Positions 18,501 through 27,355 are shown, numbered from the stretch's first letter. The stretch: DNA of 39,799 nt from Bacteroidales bacterium (GCA_003446015.1 DMBU01000131.1:1-39799), one strand, 5' to 3'. The notes: a model not told the origin generated them from the letters alone. Numbers and translations: made by a program.

Positions 18501-18688
18501 TTGAAGGAACACCATTTAAGAAAGCTTCTATAGGATTTGTTGGAAGAAATCTTGCAATTCTGTATAAAAATGTTCCTCATATTGATCCGGAAACTTCTTT
18601 CAGTAGTAATAACTCTGAGCAAGGTCAGGAATTTGGTCAAATGCCGTCTGCCCGAAGTTTAGGATTTAATATCAATATTAACTTCTAA
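15542..18688 (+). CDS. SusC/RagA family TonB-dependent outer-membrane transporter (copy 1)
   Basis: This is a 1048-residue TonB-dependent channel that works with a SusD lipoprotein lid to import large nutrients. In order it has a signal peptide (LTIFLAFLLFVGFTLQA), a carboxypeptidase-D regulatory-like domain (about 25-105, ISGTVTGAEDGLSIPGVSV), a TonB box region EMDEVVVTALG, the plug (GKVSGVNITQSSGAVG, RGASSITGNTQPLFIVDG, LKGPSAAALYGVRAANGVI), and a long barrel ending in NININF. I start at ATG 15542: the same start is the only one open in copy 2. An in-frame ATG at 15521 would add MNLKFLS before the signal peptide. It is followed 14 bases later by its SusD. The substrate is not predictable, as no degradative enzyme lies nearby. 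Confidence 0.93.
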   Translation: MKKLTIFLAFLLFVGFTLQAQMQISGTVTGAEDGLSIPGVSVVVKNNPTIGTTTDMDGKFNITVPSETEALIFSFVGMKTQEAAINGRTVIDVQLEAEVLEMDEVVVTALGISREKKALGYSVQDLSGDEFTKAREANVVNSLSGKVSGVNITQSSGAVGASTRIELRGASSITGNTQPLFIVDGIPLDNTNYGTATDGGGFDLPNGVADVNADDIATLSVLKGPSAAALYGVRAANGVIVITTKTGKASKNKEIGVSFNSTTTFEKPLVLPSFQNSYGQGPNNDYFEWIDGTTGDGGVDESWGPPLDIGLEFVQWDNYKYNGGASPWVSQPDNVKDFYETGITTNNNLALNGGTEKMAYRLSMGAMNQTGMVPNTDFDKYTISGNASYNFTDKLKAGFTVNYSKSISGNLPTIGYTNENPLQQTIWAGRNVDWSALEDYKNLPLAPVGTPAEGTPLNWNTQFQNNPYWVLDNNLNKLDKDRLLGSLNLSYQFTDYLSVVGKTSIDSWSSLIKEQKAVGTNEFKDGYYRETSRRYSEMNSDILIMFNKEIASDFNISLNLGGNQMSRSYTRLQGEAPGIELPGVYTLSNVKSGYSPTLTSFTEESQINSIYGQGQISYKNALFLDFTGRNDWASVLPMDNNSFFYPSVNLGAVITDLLGMQSSVLTFAKLRLGWSKVGGIGALDPYQLEQAYQFRTDSWGSVSLLFNPDQLNNPNIKPESKTAYEVGIDTRFFNNKLRLDVTYFNETSSDLIVPVEVSASTGYITSLDNVGEMTNKGFEVQLGITAVKTKDLLVDFDINYYKNENEVTSLGGLEALVLGGQWNMDLQAREGHPWGDIYGPAFDRDADGNIIYENGVPVKKADYEVVGNIQPDWRGGITMNISYKGLSLSTTLDGKFGGDIYTMTTTWGRYSGVLEETLLGRESGLVGEGVMWDAESGTYVPNNVVVSAKTFNQVAYDNAVIESSVFDASYVKWRQLVISYELPGKWFEGTPFKKASIGFVGRNLAILYKNVPHIDPETSFSSNNSEQGQEFGQMPSARSLGFNININF

Positions 18689-18702
18689 AATAGTTTAATA
18701 AT

Positions 18703-20142
18703 ATGAAAAAGATAAAATTAATAATAACAACTGCAATTCTAGGATTGTTTCTTTTTGCTGGTTGCGACAAGGGTTTTGAAGAAACCAACAGCAATCCTAA
18801 TGATGCAACGATAGTTCCTTCCAGTTTACTTATACCAGATGTGGTTATACTAACCGAGAATATTATGTATAGCTCTTTTGTTGGAATGGACATGGGCTCA
18901 TGTTGGTCACAACAAATGGCAAAAGTAAATTACGAAGAAGAAGAACGTTTCCAGGTTCGAAATAGTGTAATTGAAGCAACTATTTGGCAAGGAATGTATG
19001 AAGATGTAATTTCTGGTGGCAAATCTATTGAAGATGTTGCGATAGAAGAAGGTAATGATTATACCAGAGCTGTGGGAATTATTCTTCAGGCATATGGTTT
19101 TCATGTGTTAACAGATATGTTTGGTATGATTCCATTCTCTGAAGCAATGGATCCTTCTAATTTGCAACCAAAATATGATACTCAGGAAGAAGTATATACA
19201 GGTATCTTAAGCATGTTGGATACTGCTAATGCTTTATTAACAACTGGAACCGGAACAATAAATTCTGCTTCTGATATCCTTTATGGTGGATCTTCTACAG
19301 GATGGTTGAAGTTTGCTAACTCTTTGAAGTTTCGTTGTTTGATGAGAGTATCTGGAACATCACTGCATTCAGCAGCTGCTTTACAGGATATCGTTTCGAA
19401 CAGAGAAATTTTCGAATCAACCGCTGATGAAGCTAAATTGATTTATTTGGATGCTGATCCAAATGCGAACCCAATTTATGAAGCCATTGTTTTCAGAAGC
19501 AGATTCGAATACAAAGTAAACGAGGTATTGGTAACTAAGTTGAACGAATTGAATGACCCAAGATTACCGGTTTATGCTCAGGAAAATAGCGATGGTGAAT
19601 ACAGAGGAAAACCTTCTGGTATCAATGCTGTTCCTAGTGACGAGTGGAACTATGATAACGTATCAGCTGTAGGTGAATTTTATATTGACCCAAATTTGCC
19701 TGGTTTCTTCATGTCTTATTCAGAATTGCAGTTTTTAATGGCAGAAGCAAGACAAAAGGGATATATTAATACTGGAACTGCTGCTGGATATTATTATGCA
19801 GGTATTGAAGCATCTTTTGAGTTTAATGGTTTAAGCGCTGAGTATGATTCATATATTACCGAAAATGCTGTTATCTTATCAGGAACTCAAGAAAGCGCCT
19901 TAAAGCAAATTGCTGAACAAAACTGGTTAGGTTTATATTGCCAGGGAATTGAATCATGGACAGAATGGAGAAGAACCGGATACCCGGTTTTAGCACTTCC
20001 AATCGAAGCTTTAACAACTAAAATCCCATCCAGATACAATTATCCTCCTATCGAACAATCTGTAAATTCAGTGAATTATGCTGCTGCTGTTGCTGCACAA
20101 GGTGCTGATTTACTTACAACGGATATCTGGTGGATGCAATAA
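18703..20142 (+). CDS. SusD/RagB family outer-membrane lipoprotein (SusD-like 2 type)
   Basis: This substrate-binding lipoprotein forms the lid over the SusC channel. It has a lipobox LFAGC after a hydrophobic signal, and all-helical TPR-like structure. It belongs to the SusD/RagB branch with the N-terminal pattern KGFEETNSNPN followed by PSSLLIPDVV, unlike the SusD in the second operon (EFLDQTPQQS). Helical segments IWQGMYEDVISGGKSIEDVA and VGIILQAYGFHVLTDMFG are the usual lid helices, and the tail has the family's EQNWLGLYCQGIESWTEWRR. It starts 14 bases after the SusC stop, so the pair is co-transcribed. The substrate is unknown. Confidence 0.9.
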   Translation: MKKIKLIITTAILGLFLFAGCDKGFEETNSNPNDATIVPSSLLIPDVVILTENIMYSSFVGMDMGSCWSQQMAKVNYEEEERFQVRNSVIEATIWQGMYEDVISGGKSIEDVAIEEGNDYTRAVGIILQAYGFHVLTDMFGMIPFSEAMDPSNLQPKYDTQEEVYTGILSMLDTANALLTTGTGTINSASDILYGGSSTGWLKFANSLKFRCLMRVSGTSLHSAAALQDIVSNREIFESTADEAKLIYLDADPNANPIYEAIVFRSRFEYKVNEVLVTKLNELNDPRLPVYAQENSDGEYRGKPSGINAVPSDEWNYDNVSAVGEFYIDPNLPGFFMSYSELQFLMAEARQKGYINTGTAAGYYYAGIEASFEFNGLSAEYDSYITENAVILSGTQESALKQIAEQNWLGLYCQGIESWTEWRRTGYPVLALPIEALTTKIPSRYNYPPIEQSVNSVNYAAAVAAQGADLLTTDIWWMQ

Positions 20143-20168
20143 TATTAAAAATTAAAATTTTATAAATT

Positions 20169-21170
20169 ATGAAAAAATTATTATATATTAGTTTTCTGGC
20201 ACTTATAGCGGTCTTCTTTATTCAGTGCGACTCTGAAGATGATCTGATGACCGAAAATGCCCTAGAAGGCGGTTTAGTTGATCTTAGCACTACTTCAATA
20301 AATTATGTTATTGGTAGCGGAGCTTCGTACACTTTTGATCTTTTTGTGCACCAGGAAGGGGCTGTAAAGGTTAATTCGATAAATCTTTATAAATCATGTT
20401 TTTATGCTGCGGCAATTCCTTGGAGTGATCCTGCTGCACATGATTTTGATGTAGAACCTGCAGATTCAGTACCTGCTAAATATACTGACGAGATACTGGA
20501 ACATACAATTACAATTACTGAAACTTCGGTAAGTCATTCTGTTGCTACACTTGACTGGGCATGGGCCGATTTACGCGAAGGCCTTACTACAGAAGAAGGG
20601 GGCGAACTTCCTGCTGATGAAGGTAGTATGGAAATCGGTAATTATTTTCAGATTAGAGTAGAGGCTGTTTTAAGCGATGGTCGTGTGGTACAAATGGCTA
20701 CTCCTGTTAGAATGACTGTTTCTACCAGATTTGCAGGTACTTATGTGTCTTTGGGTGGAGCTTATTATCACCCAGATTATAATCCTGCACCATATTTGTC
20801 ACCTTTATGGTTAGGAGAGGAAGTATCAATTTCTTCAATCGATGCTATAACTTATCGAGTTGAAGAGTGGGGTATTCAATCTAGTTGGACCGGTAATGTA
20901 TTGTATTTCCAGATAGATCCTTCTACTGGTGCAATTACTTATCCTGAAGAATGGGCTGGTGTTGCACAAACACTTAATGGGCTTCCATTAATTGTTCCTG
21001 AAAGGAATGCTGGTGATTTGACATTTGCTATTCCTGCAGCTGGACCAAATATGAACACTGCAATAAAAGATGATGTTGAAGGCAAAGACAGACTTAACAT
21101 GTGTTATGGATATATGGGGACTTCTGGTTCAAGAGAGTTTTATATTCTATTAGAAAAAGTTTTGAACTAA
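20169..21170 (+). CDS. surface lipoprotein of SusCD operon 1, function unknown
   Basis: This 333-residue lipoprotein has signal MKKLLYISFLALIAVFFIQC. After the cysteine comes DSEDD, an acidic run like the surface-export signals of Bacteroidota lipoproteins. The body is rich in beta-strand and aromatic residues. A C-terminal region starting FAGTYVSLGGAYYHPDYNP may be a separate domain. I do not recognise a named family. By its place third in a SusC-SusD operon it probably sits on the cell surface and helps bind the same nutrient. It begins 26 bases after SusD. Confidence 0.8.
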   Translation: MKKLLYISFLALIAVFFIQCDSEDDLMTENALEGGLVDLSTTSINYVIGSGASYTFDLFVHQEGAVKVNSINLYKSCFYAAAIPWSDPAAHDFDVEPADSVPAKYTDEILEHTITITETSVSHSVATLDWAWADLREGLTTEEGGELPADEGSMEIGNYFQIRVEAVLSDGRVVQMATPVRMTVSTRFAGTYVSLGGAYYHPDYNPAPYLSPLWLGEEVSISSIDAITYRVEEWGIQSSWTGNVLYFQIDPSTGAITYPEEWAGVAQTLNGLPLIVPERNAGDLTFAIPAAGPNMNTAIKDDVEGKDRLNMCYGYMGTSGSREFYILLEKVLN

Positions 21171-21203
21171 TAAGCAGACTTTTAACTTAAAAAAAAGTAA
21201 AAT

Positions 21204-22559
21204 ATGAAAAAAATAATTAAATATAATTTTATAGCATTATTAGCCATCGTTTTCCTCGCATACTCATGTAGCGAAGATGATAATACAGGCTATTCAAAGC
21301 TTGTTCCAACAAGCCCAACGATAACTGTAAGTGGTATTGCTGCAGGGGGGTATAACCTTACTGAAACAAATACTACTTACTCGTTTGATGTAACTTTATC
21401 TGTGGCACAAGTTGCTGATGTTGCACTATATGTAACTCAAATTGATGGTGACGCCGAAATGGGAGTGGACTTTTCAATTGTTAACTCAAATAATCGGGTA
21501 TACATTCCTGCAAACTCTACTACAGGGAAACTTGAAATTAAAGTTCTTAGCGATGAATTAATTGAAGGTACAGAAACTTTCACTCTACAAATTGGTGACG
21601 AAAGAACTACTAACGCAACGGTTACTCCCGTTGAAGTTACTTTTACATTAAGTAATTATACCAACGAGTTTCTTGACATAGATTTAAGCTGGGAAACTGA
21701 TGTGTTGGATGTTATCGGTTTAGAGCTTGACCCAGCAGATGTTGGAGAATTAAGCTTATTAGTTTTTGATGCTTCAGATGTACTTGTTATTGATGCAGAA
21801 GGCACTAATTATAGCGGACTTGATACTATGCCTGATGGCGTTTATACATTAGCGGCAGCCTTTACTTCTGCAACAGATTTTGGAGATTTAAGTGAAGCCG
21901 TTAATTTTGATATTACATTGGATTTCTTTCAAGCTGGTGTTATTGACAAATCTTTGCCTTTCCCTGCTGTAATTGATAATTTATTTCCTTGCTATGATTT
22001 CAGAGTTTATTTGGCTACAGTAACAAAAGCTGGTTCGACTTATACCATTGCAGAAGAAATAACTTATTCTATTCCTGAGCGAACAGCATGGTATGGTTAT
22101 GATGCTTACACCGTTTTTGGTGATTACACAAGCGAAGTGGAAACTGCTCAAGGTTGTGACGGTGATTTGTTAATCTATGGATTAAATGCTGGCTGGATGT
22201 TTGATTTCTGGGGTGAAACTATTGTTGACGAAGGAAATGTTAGATACGTGATTAATGAGTATACTAATGAAATAACTATTGCTGAACAATATGTCTTTAC
22301 AACTGATTATGAAGGTGATTTATATCCTTACACAATATCAGGTACTGGAACATATGACAATAGCGGAGCATTTCCTACTATGCATATAGAATATGTATTA
22401 GATCAAGATGGTTTTGATCCTTCAGGATGGGCTTTTAATGCCGGTTATCAAGCAACTCCGTATTTTGAAGCTAACTTAACACTTGATCCTTCAGGTAAGA
22501 AAGCTACTGTAGTATCTACTACTAAAAAGTTTGACTTAAATCAAAAACCAGTGCGATAA
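21204..22559 (+). CDS. surface lipoprotein with Calx-beta-like domain, SusCD operon 1
   Basis: This 451-residue lipoprotein has lipobox AYSC followed by SEDD, an acidic surface-export type signal. Residues of about 50-150 look like a Calx-beta domain: repeated beta-strands, GVDFSIVNSNNRVYIPANST and the typical DELIEGTETFTLQIGDE. The rest is beta-rich with many Tyr, Trp and Asp residues, which suits ligand binding, but I recognise no enzyme. It is the last gene of the operon, 33 bases after the previous gene and followed by a strong terminator. A lipoprotein with the same kind of N-terminal domain occupies third place in the second operon. Confidence 0.8.
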   Translation: MKKIIKYNFIALLAIVFLAYSCSEDDNTGYSKLVPTSPTITVSGIAAGGYNLTETNTTYSFDVTLSVAQVADVALYVTQIDGDAEMGVDFSIVNSNNRVYIPANSTTGKLEIKVLSDELIEGTETFTLQIGDERTTNATVTPVEVTFTLSNYTNEFLDIDLSWETDVLDVIGLELDPADVGELSLLVFDASDVLVIDAEGTNYSGLDTMPDGVYTLAAAFTSATDFGDLSEAVNFDITLDFFQAGVIDKSLPFPAVIDNLFPCYDFRVYLATVTKAGSTYTIAEEITYSIPERTAWYGYDAYTVFGDYTSEVETAQGCDGDLLIYGLNAGWMFDFWGETIVDEGNVRYVINEYTNEITIAEQYVFTTDYEGDLYPYTISGTGTYDNSGAFPTMHIEYVLDQDGFDPSGWAFNAGYQATPYFEANLTLDPSGKKATVVSTTKKFDLNQKPVR

Positions 22560-22582
22560 TAACGTAGGGTTTTAAATATATT

Positions 22583-22614
22583 AAAAGCACAAGCATTTCG
22601 CTTGTGCTTTTTTT
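22583..22614 (+). terminator. terminator of SusCD operon 1
   Basis: A perfect 12-bp stem AAAAGCACAAGC / GCTTGTGCTTTT with loop ATTTC, followed by a T run. It separates the two uptake operons. Confidence 0.92.
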
Positions 22615-22775
22615 ATGATTTCAAGCAGAATATTGTGAATTGCTTTAATTGCCATATTGACAAGCTTATACGTTCGGAATCGTGAAGCTTGAAAAGGGGG
22701 TGAAGTTTTTTTATTTGAAGAACCATTTGAATTCCTGGGAAAAACAAATCTTATTATTTATTTAAATATCTGACA

Positions 22776-22821
22776 TTTCCGTTTATCAATAAGAAAATTT
22801 TCCGTTAGTCAATAAATAAAA
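22776..22821 (+). repeat. two tandem 23-base direct repeats upstream of the second SusC promoter
   Basis: TTTCCGTTTATCAATAAGAA (from 22776) recurs 23 bases later as TTTCCGTTAGTCAATAAATA (from 22799). They end about 40 bases before the -33 element. Two helical turns of spacing suggest side-by-side binding of an activator dimer. This 383-base gene-free stretch (22560-22942) otherwise holds the preceding terminator, the promoter and the leader. Confidence 0.6.
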
Positions 22822-22861
22822 TTTCATAAAACGCTAATTATTGCTGAATTTAAGCAATATT

Positions 22862-22893
22862 TTGCATTTATATATTTTTTTTTTTTATTTTAG
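22862..22893 (+). promoter_or_regulatory. promoter of the second SusC operon
   Basis: TTG (22862-22864), 21 bases (mostly T), then TATTTTAG (22886-22893), one mismatch from TAnnTTTG. The start would be near 22900, giving a leader of about 43 bases. Confidence 0.6.
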
Positions 22894-22921
22894 CAGGATG
22901 AATAATTTTTAATAACTATTT

Positions 22922-22939
22922 ATGAACCTAAAATTTTAA
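22922..22939 (+). other. five-codon upstream reading frame in the SusC leader
   Basis: ATG AAC CTA AAA TTT TAA ends three bases before the SusC start. In copy 1 the matching leader (from 15521) differs by TTA for TAA, so there the frame runs on into SusC. The two leaders are otherwise nearly identical. It may be a real leader peptide or simply conserved RNA sequence. Confidence 0.4.
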
Positions 22940-22942
22940 TCT

Positions 22943-25897
22943 ATGAAAAAATTGACAATCTTTCTTGCATTCTTGCTGTTTGTTGCTTTTCAGGCTGCGG
23001 CACAGATGCAAATCTCAGGTACAGTAACCGGTGCTGAAGACGGGTTATCTATACCAGGGGTATCGGTTGTTGTGAAAAACAACCCAACTATCGGTACAAC
23101 AACTGATATTGATGGTAAGTATTCAATAACCGTTCCTGGTGATGCAACTACATTAACATTTAGTTTTGTCGGAATGATGAAACAAGATGTTGAAATAAAT
23201 GGACGTTCTATCATTGATATCCAGTTAGAAAATGAAGTCCTTAAAATGGACGAGGTAGTTGTTGTCGCATACGGTGTTCAGAAGAAAGCTTCTTTTACAG
23301 GATCTGCTTCTGTAATGAAAAACGACAAACTTGAGAAAAAACCCGTTACAAGTTTTGAAAAAGCTTTACAGGGTAACATAGCAGGTATTCAAGTAAATGC
23401 CGCTTCAGGTCAGCCAGGTGCGAATACTGAAATTCGTATTCGTGGTACAGGTTCCATCAATGCAGGTAACGAACCATTATATATTATTGATGGTATTCCT
23501 GTTATATCAGGTGACTTAGCTGAAAGACAATCATCAACAAATGCTTTAAGTTCTTTTGATCCTGATGATTTTGAGTCTATTACTATTCTAAAGGATGCTG
23601 CTGCAACTTCATTGTATGGATCCAGGGCTTCAAATGGTGTAATCTTAATTACTACTAAAACAGGAAAAGCAGGTGATACTAAAATTAACTTTTCGTATCA
23701 AACTGGTTTCTCTACACGAACAAACGAACTTTTTGATGTGTTGAATGCTGAACAGTATAAAGAATACAGATATGAAGCGCTTACAAACGCTGGAACTGAT
23801 CCTGCTGTTGCTCAAGCAACTGTTGACGCATATGGTGATGTTGATACGGATTGGATAAATGAAGTTTTTCGTAACGGAAAAACTAACGATTATCAGTTAT
23901 CAGCTAGAGGTGGAAATGAAAAAACTCAGTTCTTTGTTTCTGCAGGATATTTTGACCAGGAAGGTATTGTAATTGGTTCAGATATGTCACGTTACAGTAC
24001 ACGTTTAAATATTGATAATACGGCTACTGACAAATTAAAGTTTGGTGCTAAAATCGCTGCATCTTACACAGATCAACGAAACCCTTCAGGAAGTGGATAT
24101 TATGCAGACCCTGTTACCTCTATGTATTTTGTGCCTCCAGTTGAACCAGTTTATAACGAAGATGGTTCTTTTAATCAATCTATTCCTGCAAACTTAGATT
24201 ATAATCCTGTTGCAATTACTGCTTTAGATTTATATACAAATAGTATTGTTCGTGGTTTAGGTTCAGTTTATGCTCAGTATGAGATTATTGAAGGATTAAC
24301 ATTTAAAACAAATTATGGTATTGATTGGTTTTACTTGGGTGAAGATACTTATTGGAATCCTAATACCCCAAGTGGTGAAGGTTATAATGGTTATTCAGAA
24401 TATTTCTCAACTGAACAATACATTTCAACCTGGACAAATACCTTACGTTATGCAAAAACATTCGCAGAAAGCCATAACATTAGTTTATTATTAGGTCAGG
24501 AAGCACAGTCAAGCGAACGATTTAGAACTCGTACTGCTGCCACTAACTTCCCTAGTGACCAGGTTATAACTTTAGCAAATGCTGCTGAACCTAATACTGC
24601 TTATACTAGTATGACTGCAAACAGTTTAGCTTCCTACTTTGCTAATATGAACTATGATTTCCAAGACAGGTATTATCTCTCAGGTAGTTTTAGACGCGAC
24701 GGTTCTTCTCGATTTGGTGCTGATAACCGTTGGGCTAATTTCTGGTCAGTAGGTTTTGCATGGAGAATAACTGAAGAAAGTTTCATGAACCTTAATGGAT
24801 TAGATAATTTAAGACTTAAAGGAAGTTTTGGTACTTCTGGTAACTCTGATATTGATGATTTCGCTTCTAGAGGTCTTTATGGTTATGGATGGGATTATAA
24901 TAGCCAACCTGGTAGTGCTCCAACTCAGTTAGCAAATCCAGATTTAAGATGGGAGAAAAATGAAAACTGGGATATTGGTATTGATGTAGGTGTTTTAAAT
25001 AATCGTGTTAATTTAACACTTGACTATTATAGTCGTACAACTTCTGATTTATTGCTTGAAGTTCCAATTTCTAAAACTACAGGTTTTGAAAACATTATGC
25101 AAAATGTTGGTAGTATGAAAAATAGCGGTTGGGAAGTTGAGTTAAATACAGTAAATTTACAAGGTGAATTAAAATGGTTTACTGATTTCAATATTTCGTT
25201 TAACAAAAATGAAATTGTTAAACTTAACAATGGCGAAGATATTATTGATGGTCATTATATGAGACGTGAAGGGGAACCTTTCTATTCATTCTGGAAACAG
25301 GAATGGGCTGGAGTGAATCCTGCTGATGGTACTCCAATGTGGTATGATTCTGATGGAAACCTGGTTGATAATATCGCTGATGCTGATTTCCAAATTCTGG
25401 GTAGTGCGCATCCTGATTTCATTGGAGGTTTCACAAATACCTTCGAGTATAAAGGATTTGAATTAATGATATTCTTTAACTTCTCTTATGGAAATGACAT
25501 TTATAATAACTCTAAGAGATATTTATTACACGATGGACAACAAGGTACTGGAAATGCCAGTGTAGAAATATTAGACCGTTGGCAACAACCAGGTGACGTA
25601 ACTGATGTTCCTCAAATTATTGAAGGAGGAAACAATCGTTCCAATGCGGCTTCAAGTCGTTATATTGAAGATGGATCATATTTAAGATTAAAAACTGTAA
25701 ATTTAGGTTATACCATTCCATCTAAATATACTGATAAGATCAAACTTGAAAAAGTAAGATTATTTGCACAAGGAGAAAACCTTTTAACCTGGACTGAGTT
25801 TTCCGGATTAGATCCTGAACAAGGAGTAAACGGACAGGCATGGTTTACTTACCCAACGGCACGTACTATTACTTTTGGTATAGACATTGGATTTTAA
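22943..25897 (+). CDS. SusC/RagA family TonB-dependent outer-membrane transporter (copy 2)
   Basis: This is a 984-residue TonB-dependent nutrient channel. It has a signal peptide (LTIFLAFLLFVAFQAAA), a regulatory-like domain to about residue 105, a TonB box region KMDEVVVVAYG, then the plug with the phylum-typical RGTGSINAGNEPLYIIDGIP and LKDAAATSLYGSRASNGVI, and a barrel ending ITFGIDIGF. The first 110 residues are close to those of copy 1 (15542-18688), down to the run GVSVVVKNNPTIGTTTD. The plug and barrel are not, so the two probably import different compounds. The preceding in-frame codon is not open, which fixes ATG 22943 as the start. It leads an operon with a SusD and two lipoproteins. 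Confidence 0.95.
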   Translation: MKKLTIFLAFLLFVAFQAAAQMQISGTVTGAEDGLSIPGVSVVVKNNPTIGTTTDIDGKYSITVPGDATTLTFSFVGMMKQDVEINGRSIIDIQLENEVLKMDEVVVVAYGVQKKASFTGSASVMKNDKLEKKPVTSFEKALQGNIAGIQVNAASGQPGANTEIRIRGTGSINAGNEPLYIIDGIPVISGDLAERQSSTNALSSFDPDDFESITILKDAAATSLYGSRASNGVILITTKTGKAGDTKINFSYQTGFSTRTNELFDVLNAEQYKEYRYEALTNAGTDPAVAQATVDAYGDVDTDWINEVFRNGKTNDYQLSARGGNEKTQFFVSAGYFDQEGIVIGSDMSRYSTRLNIDNTATDKLKFGAKIAASYTDQRNPSGSGYYADPVTSMYFVPPVEPVYNEDGSFNQSIPANLDYNPVAITALDLYTNSIVRGLGSVYAQYEIIEGLTFKTNYGIDWFYLGEDTYWNPNTPSGEGYNGYSEYFSTEQYISTWTNTLRYAKTFAESHNISLLLGQEAQSSERFRTRTAATNFPSDQVITLANAAEPNTAYTSMTANSLASYFANMNYDFQDRYYLSGSFRRDGSSRFGADNRWANFWSVGFAWRITEESFMNLNGLDNLRLKGSFGTSGNSDIDDFASRGLYGYGWDYNSQPGSAPTQLANPDLRWEKNENWDIGIDVGVLNNRVNLTLDYYSRTTSDLLLEVPISKTTGFENIMQNVGSMKNSGWEVELNTVNLQGELKWFTDFNISFNKNEIVKLNNGEDIIDGHYMRREGEPFYSFWKQEWAGVNPADGTPMWYDSDGNLVDNIADADFQILGSAHPDFIGGFTNTFEYKGFELMIFFNFSYGNDIYNNSKRYLLHDGQQGTGNASVEILDRWQQPGDVTDVPQIIEGGNNRSNAASSRYIEDGSYLRLKTVNLGYTIPSKYTDKIKLEKVRLFAQGENLLTWTEFSGLDPEQGVNGQAWFTYPTARTITFGIDIGF

Positions 25898-25930
25898 CAG
25901 TTTGTTAAGAATAATTAAAAATAAACAAAT

Positions 25931-27355
25931 ATGAAAAGTATTTATAAAATATTAATGTTAATTGCAGTTGTTTTATCAATTACTGCATGTGGTGATGAGT
26001 TTCTGGATCAAACTCCTCAACAATCAGTAGCCAACGAACTGGCTATTAGTACATTGGCGGATGCTAACATCGCTTTAAATGGATGTTATGACGCCTTACA
26101 GGAAGAAACTGTTTTGGCTCGTGATTATTATGTTGTATGCGATATAGCATCAGATAATTCAAAACTAAGACCAGAAAATTCTGGACGTTTCCTTAGCCCT
26201 TATTACTGGTCTATGAGTCCAACAGATGGTTATGTATCTGACTTCTGGACTGATACATATGATGCAATCAATCGTGTAAACAATATCTTGGTTAAGATTG
26301 ATGATTTAGAAGGAGACGATGCTGAAAGAGCTCGAATTAAAGGAGAAGCTTCTGGTTTACGTGCTTTAGGTCATCTGATTCTTGTAAATTATTTTGCTCA
26401 GGCATATAATGAGAACCCTGCAGGCCCTGGTATTCCAATTTTAACTGAACCAGCTGGTGTTGATTATGAACCTTCAAGAAATACAATAGCTGAAGTTTAT
26501 ACCCAAATCTTAGCTGACTTGGACATTGCCGATAATAACCTAAATTATACTTCAAGTAATTTGTATTTTTCAAAAGGAGCGGCCAAAGTTTTGAAATCAA
26601 GAGTTTATCTTTATATGAACGATTGGGCTAATGCAAAAGCAGAAGCTGAAGAATTAATTAATAGCGGAGCATATTCATTAGCTCCTTATGAATTAAATCC
26701 AGACGAAAAAACTATTGCTGCTGATTATTATATTAATGCATGGGCATTGGATAATAATGATGAATCAATTTTTAGTATTGGTTTTACAACAGTTGATAAC
26801 CAATCCGTTGACATGTTAGGCTATATGTATCTTAAATCAGGATATGGCGATGCAATACCAACTACAGACCTTATGGATTTATATTCGGATACAGATATGA
26901 GAAATTACTGGTTTTATGTTGATGGCGATTATACTTATACAAATAAGTATCCTGGTCTAAAAAGCGCAAGACCTGGTGTTGATAATATACCTGTTGCCCG
27001 ACTTTCTGAAGCCTATTTAAATGCGGCAGAAGCTAATTTTGAATTGGGAGACGAAGCTTTGGCTATAACATATTTAGATGCAATTATTTCTCGTGCCGAT
27101 GCTGCTGCTGCAGCTTCTATTGAATCGGGTTCAGCACTTCGCACAAAGATTCTTACTGAAAGAAGAAAAGAATTGGCTTTTGAAGGACACAGATTCTGGG
27201 ACTTGAAAAGAAGAGGTATGGATATCGTAAGAGTTGATAGAACTGTTCCAAATGCAGCTGCACTTATTGTTGCTGGATCAGATGACTATGCATTTCCTAT
27301 TCCTCAAATAGAGATCAATGTAAATACCAATATTCAACAAAATCCAGGTTATTAA
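25931..27355 (+). CDS. SusD/RagB family nutrient-binding outer-membrane lipoprotein
   Basis: This is the partner lid of SusC copy 2. The lipobox ITAC is followed by GDEFLDQTPQQS, the commonest SusD N-terminus in the phylum. Helical lid segments include ANIALNGCYDALQEE and AINRVNNILVKID, and KGEASGLRALGHLILVNYFA is the typical first TPR. The C-terminal RagB/SusD part is clear: LRTKILTERRKELAFEGHRFWDLKRRG. At 474 residues it is of average length. It begins 33 bases after SusC. It belongs to a different SusD branch from the one in the first operon, so the two loci were not made by a simple recent duplication. Confidence 0.94.
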   Translation: MKSIYKILMLIAVVLSITACGDEFLDQTPQQSVANELAISTLADANIALNGCYDALQEETVLARDYYVVCDIASDNSKLRPENSGRFLSPYYWSMSPTDGYVSDFWTDTYDAINRVNNILVKIDDLEGDDAERARIKGEASGLRALGHLILVNYFAQAYNENPAGPGIPILTEPAGVDYEPSRNTIAEVYTQILADLDIADNNLNYTSSNLYFSKGAAKVLKSRVYLYMNDWANAKAEAEELINSGAYSLAPYELNPDEKTIAADYYINAWALDNNDESIFSIGFTTVDNQSVDMLGYMYLKSGYGDAIPTTDLMDLYSDTDMRNYWFYVDGDYTYTNKYPGLKSARPGVDNIPVARLSEAYLNAAEANFELGDEALAITYLDAIISRADAAAAASIESGSALRTKILTERRKELAFEGHRFWDLKRRGMDIVRVDRTVPNAAALIVAGSDDYAFPIPQIEINVNTNIQQNPGY

